Notes under the pieces: model-generated | Seen by the model: the letters and a program-made list of their open reading frames with translations, nothing else | Databases searched by the model: none | What the model was told of the DNA's origin: nothing | Assembly: GCA_947441695.1 (NCBI GenBank) | Contig: CANEUK010000040.1 | Span: 1-9,355 of the forward strand | From: Rickettsiales bacterium | GTDB taxonomy: Bacteria; Pseudomonadota; Alphaproteobacteria; Rickettsiales; UBA1997 | Direction: 5' to 3' | DNA length: 9,355 bases | Translations under genes and position numbers: made by a program | In this document: positions 6,713 through 9,355 of the stretch, piece by piece | How the letters are laid out: the number at the start of each line of letters is the position of its first letter | Position numbering within the stretch: the stretch's first letter is position 1

Positions 6713-8200
6713 ATGATAAAAAATCGCAAAACTATCGAAGAAATTTCTCCATCCTTAACTTTTGATGATGTGCTTTTAAAGCCAGCATTTTCTAACGTTT
6801 TGCCCGCCGAAACTAACACCAAAACCAAAATTACCAAACAAATTTCACTGAATATTCCAATTATTTCCTCCGCCATGGACACTGTAACCGAAAGTCGTTT
6901 GGCAATTGCTATGGCGCAATGCGGCGGTTTGGGCTGCATTCACAAAAATTTGTCGATTAAAGAACAATCTGACGAAGTTCGTCGCGTCAAAAAATTTGAA
7001 TCAGGTATGGTGGTTAATCCAGTAATGATAACGCCAGACGAGACTTTGGGTGACGCTTTAATGTTAATGAAAAACTACGGAATTTCAGGTATTCCGGTTG
7101 TTAAAAAAGGTGGAAAAAAATTAATTGGTATTTTGACCAATCGCGATGTGCGCTTTGCCACTGATAAAAAACAGCAGATTCAAGATTTGATGACCAAAGA
7201 AAATTTGATTACTGCCAAATCAAATATTAGCAAATCTGATGCCAAAGCTTTGTTGCACAAAAATAAAATTGAGCGCATTATCATAACCGATTCAAGCGGC
7301 AACTGCATTGGATTGATGACTGGAAAAGATTTAGAAAAAACCAAACAATTTCCGCACGCCTCTAAAGATGAAGAAGGTCGTTTGTTAGTTGCGGCAGCAA
7401 CTGGGGTTGGTCGCGATGGAATTAAACGCGCTGAAAGTTTGATTGAATCTGGAGTTGACATTGTAGTAATTGATACAGCTCACGGACATTCTGCTGGCGT
7501 GATTGAAACCTTGCGCGAACTAAAAAAAACTTACCCAAAACAGCAATTTATAGCTGGCAATATTGCCACTTCTGAAGCGGCAAAAGCTTTGATCGAAGCA
7601 GGTGCCGATGGCGTAAAAGTTGGTATTGGACCAGGTTCAATTTGCACAACTCGTGTTGTTGCGGGCGTTGGCGTGCCACAACTTTCAGCTGTTTTGGATG
7701 TGGTTGAATTTTGTCAAAAACTAAAAATTCCAGTTATTTCTGATGGTGGAATTCGTTTTTCGGGTGACCTAGCAAAAGCAATTGCTGCTGGGGCTAATTG
7801 CGTGATGCTCGGAGGTTTGTTGGCTGGCACTGAAGAAAGTCCGGGTGAAATTGTGTTATTTAAAGGTCGTTCTTACAAAGTTTATCGCGGCATGGGATCT
7901 CTTGGAGCAATGGCTCGCGGTTCGGCCGATCGTTATTTTCAACAAGATGTTTTAGATAAATTAAAATTAGTTCCAGAAGGCGTTGAAGGTCGTGTTGCCT
8001 ACAAAGGCGCGGTTTCAGATGTTATTCATCAATTGGTTGGAGGCCTAAAATCGGCTATGGGATATACTGGTAGTGCTACAATTGACGAGATGCGCAAAAA
8101 TTGCACTTTTGTAAAAATTACCAATTCAGGATTGCGCGAAAGCCATCCACATTCAATCTCAATTACCTCGGAATCGCCAAATTACACAACTGAAAATTAG
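6713..8200 (+). CDS. guaB: Inosine-5'-monophosphate dehydrogenase
   Basis: GuaB oxidises IMP to XMP with NAD+, the committed step of GMP synthesis in the cytoplasm. The 495-residue protein is close to the bacterial norm of about 490. In order: the N-terminal start of the barrel with LTFDDVLLKPAFSNVLP (15-31) and SSAMDTVTE (52-60); a CBS pair (about 103-210, with VVNPVMITPDETL and LMTGKDLEK); IDTAHGHS (253-260) with D254; the potassium loop and active site VGIGPGSICTTR (303-314) with catalytic C311; DGGIRFSGDLAKA (344-356); MLGGLLAGTEESPGE (365-379); the flap ARGSADRYFQ (401-410) with R407-Y408; and ESHPHSI near the C-terminus (476-482). All key residues are present, so the enzyme should be active. 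guaA, often its neighbour, is not next to it. No ribosome binding site is evident before the ATG. Confidence 0.98.
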   Translation: MIKNRKTIEEISPSLTFDDVLLKPAFSNVLPAETNTKTKITKQISLNIPIISSAMDTVTESRLAIAMAQCGGLGCIHKNLSIKEQSDEVRRVKKFESGMVVNPVMITPDETLGDALMLMKNYGISGIPVVKKGGKKLIGILTNRDVRFATDKKQQIQDLMTKENLITAKSNISKSDAKALLHKNKIERIIITDSSGNCIGLMTGKDLEKTKQFPHASKDEEGRLLVAAATGVGRDGIKRAESLIESGVDIVVIDTAHGHSAGVIETLRELKKTYPKQQFIAGNIATSEAAKALIEAGADGVKVGIGPGSICTTRVVAGVGVPQLSAVLDVVEFCQKLKIPVISDGGIRFSGDLAKAIAAGANCVMLGGLLAGTEESPGEIVLFKGRSYKVYRGMGSLGAMARGSADRYFQQDVLDKLKLVPEGVEGRVAYKGAVSDVIHQLVGGLKSAMGYTGSATIDEMRKNCTFVKITNSGLRESHPHSISITSESPNYTTEN

Positions 8201-8261
8201 AGCTTTAGAAATAAAAATATCTAATTCAAACCTCGTTTAAATTTGGGTCAATTTTCTTAGG

Positions 8262-9355
8262 CTATTCTTGTTCTAAAGATGTTGGCTCTTCATATCGATT
8301 AACCTTATTAACACCATCACCAGCATCATTATAATTGAGTAGGTTTATTGGCAGAAAATTTTCCATGAATGAATTTCCCTCTGGTGTAAATAATATTTCT
8401 TCATATTGAGAAGTGCCATTAATTGAATCGCCAGAATTATTATAGTAATCAGAAAAGTTGATTGGCAGAAAGTTTTGTTCGTCTTCAATTGTGGAACTTA
8501 TTTTATTGCCAAAATTTTTTCCGCCATTTCCCAGAATAAGATTGAAGTTATTACTATAATCGGTGCCGTCAAAGTCAGTTATTGGTCTAAAAATTGAATC
8601 TTCAGAGTCATCGCCATTATTTCCTAGTCCTGCGCCACCATTATAATTTTTACCATCTCCAACGTTAACTGAATTTTCGATATTTTCTGATGTTGTTGGT
8701 GCGTGAGTTATTGAACCAGAGTCGTTTTTTGACGCGTCTGGAATTGTTTCAACTGCGCAAGGAATTATCGTACAAGGAGTTTTAACTGTAAGAATTCCGT
8801 TGGTCGCGCAAGTATAAGTTAAATCTCCAGAATATTGGGTAATATCGCAACTCACCGAAGAATCCCCAACCATAACACTTGCTACGCTAGTTCCACTTCC
8901 CGCCGGAATTGCACATCCAAGAACGCAATTTCCGTTGCCGTCAGAAATATAATTGTTGACTGTGTCGCAAGAATTACAATTTCCGTCAGAATAAACATAT
9001 CCAGTTGCGCAAGCGCATTTTCCAGTAATTTGGTTTCCGCCTAAGCAAGCGAAAGAATAATTAGTGCTTGAATAATGATTCGTCGTATCGCAACGCAATT
9101 TTCCGCTTGCCGAATTTACGGTTCCAGTTGGTGGTAATGCTCCTGTTATTGAATAAGGGCAACTTAAAACGCAAAGCTTGCCGGATGGAGAATATCCAGC
9201 TGACTCATCACACCCGCAAGAACTCGAAGCCGAAATTTTTCCAGTTCCAGCGGGGCAACTTAAAGTTAGGGTTCCTACGTAACCTGTTGCTGCGCAAGTT
9301 CCAGTTATGTTTGAGGCGCCATCCAAAACGCTTGATGGCGAAGAAAGACCAACAA
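8262..9355 (-). CDS. Cysteine-rich repeat protein with Asn/Asp-rich tail, probably exported (5' end outside window)
   Basis: I do not recognise this as a named family. The frame stays open from the TAG at 8262-8264 to the right edge, so the true start lies beyond the window; a TTG at 9326 is in frame but probably internal. Counting from that TTG, residues 1-190 hold 18 cysteines and residues 191-354 hold none. Three divergent modules share a Cys-x12-14-Cys core with an internal Tyr: C11 to C24 (ending TLTLSC), C79 to C94 (ending NYSFAC) and C160 to C173 (ending DLTYTC). Between them lie Gly/Asn-rich Cys pairs such as KCACATGY and DGNCNSC, which look EGF-like. The tail is acidic and Asn/Gly/Ser-rich, with a duplicated NFLPIN unit. 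The cysteine density suggests disulphides and therefore export, and the tail suggests a surface or secreted protein. Both are inferences, since the signal region is not visible. Confidence 0.75.
   Translation of the reverse strand, partial: VGLSSPSSVLDGASNITGTCAATGYVGTLTLSCPAGTGKISASSSCGCDESAGYSPSGKLCVLSCPYSITGALPPTGTVNSASGKLRCDTTNHYSSTNYSFACLGGNQITGKCACATGYVYSDGNCNSCDTVNNYISDGNGNCVLGCAIPAGSGTSVASVMVGDSSVSCDITQYSGDLTYTCATNGILTVKTPCTIIPCAVETIPDASKNDSGSITHAPTTSENIENSVNVGDGKNYNGGAGLGNNGDDSEDSIFRPITDFDGTDYSNNFNLILGNGGKNFGNKISSTIEDEQNFLPINFSDYYNNSGDSINGTSQYEEILFTPEGNSFMENFLPINLLNYNDAGDGVNKVNRYEEPTSLEQE
8286..8360 (-). repeat. Direct repeat unit 2 in the tail of the Cys-rich protein
   Basis: This encodes NFLPINLLNYNDAGDGVN followed by KVNRYEE. 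It matches the unit at 8397-8474 at NFLPIN, then Tyr, Asn, Gly-Asp, Val/Ile-Asn and a closing YEE. The DNA around ATTGGCAGAAA is identical in both copies and 114 bp apart, a period of 38 codons. Confidence 0.7.
8397..8474 (-). repeat. Direct repeat unit 1 in the tail of the Cys-rich protein
   Basis: This encodes NFLPINFSDYYNNSGDSIN followed by GTSQYEE, the partner of the unit at 8286-8360. A possible third, more diverged copy lies about 40 codons upstream, at SIFRPITDFDGTDYSNN (nucleotides near 8545-8597), which keeps the F-x-P-I core and the Tyr/Asn pattern but no YEE. Confidence 0.7.
9157..9264 (-). repeat. Repeated 12-mer marking the Leu-Ser-Cys-Pro motif of two Cys modules
   Basis: The plus-strand 12-mer GGGCAACTTAAA occurs at 9157-9168 and again at 9253-9264, 96 bp apart (32 codons). 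On the coding strand it reads Leu-Ser-Cys-Pro in both places (C56 and C24 counted from the TTG at 9326). The shared nucleotides suggest that these stretches arose by duplication, although flanking residues have diverged. Confidence 0.5.

Noticed and set aside
8205..8224. Possible terminator hairpin TTAGA...TCTAA between guaB and the Cys-rich gene
   Set aside because: Only 5 bp of outer stem, no G/C-rich part and no T-run afterwards; it is too weak to call in AT-rich sequence.
8835..9044. Plus-strand open frame opposite the Cys-rich protein
   Set aside because: It is short and Arg/Ser/Thr-rich, as expected from the complement of Gly/Cys/Thr codons, and has no family resemblance.
9324..9326. 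TTG as the start codon of the Cys-rich protein
   Set aside because: The frame continues open to the window edge with similar Ser/Gly/Val-rich content that fits the start of a Cys module, so the real start is most likely outside.

Overview
The window looks like a piece of an AT-rich alphaproteobacterial genome, most likely from the Rickettsiales or a related host-associated lineage. Three things point there: a detached pair of type IV secretion genes (virB8-virB9) set among housekeeping genes, a Fur-family regulator whose zinc-finger-like cysteines are missing as in many alphaproteobacterial Fur/Mur proteins, and AT-rich sequence throughout. An intact guaB argues against Rickettsia itself, which has lost purine synthesis. 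The lineage is inferred; no rRNA gene or other direct marker is present.

Layout from left to right: (1) the first 621 codons of lon on the minus strand, cut by the left edge just before the proteolytic active site; (2) rmuC on the plus strand, divergent from lon across 84 bp; (3) rodA on the minus strand, convergent with rmuC with only 6 bp between the stop codons; (4) a 148 bp divergent spacer, then virB8 and virB9 on the plus strand as a two-gene unit; (5) a Fur-family regulator on the minus strand, convergent with virB9 across an A/T-only hairpin region; (6) a 120 bp divergent spacer holding a perfect 18 bp palindrome, then guaB on the plus strand; (7) a large cysteine-rich, repeat-containing protein on the minus strand, convergent with guaB and running off the right edge.

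Only virB8 and virB9 form an evident functional unit: an inner-membrane scaffold subunit and an outer-membrane core subunit of a VirB-type secretion machine, with no virB7, virB10, virB11 or virD4 next to them. The rest are single-gene units for protein quality control (Lon), DNA maintenance (RmuC), rod-shape cell-wall synthesis (RodA), metal-responsive regulation (Fur) and GMP synthesis (GuaB). Every complete spacer is short (148 bp or less), so no stretch over 300 bp lacks a gene. No tRNA, rRNA, insertion sequence or CRISPR array was seen.

The least ordinary item is the right-end protein. It combines three divergent cysteine modules with an acidic, Asn/Gly-rich, cysteine-free tail that carries a duplicated unit with a 38-residue period. 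It may be a secreted or surface protein of this lineage, and I could not assign it to a named family. I see no convincing new multi-gene system in the window.
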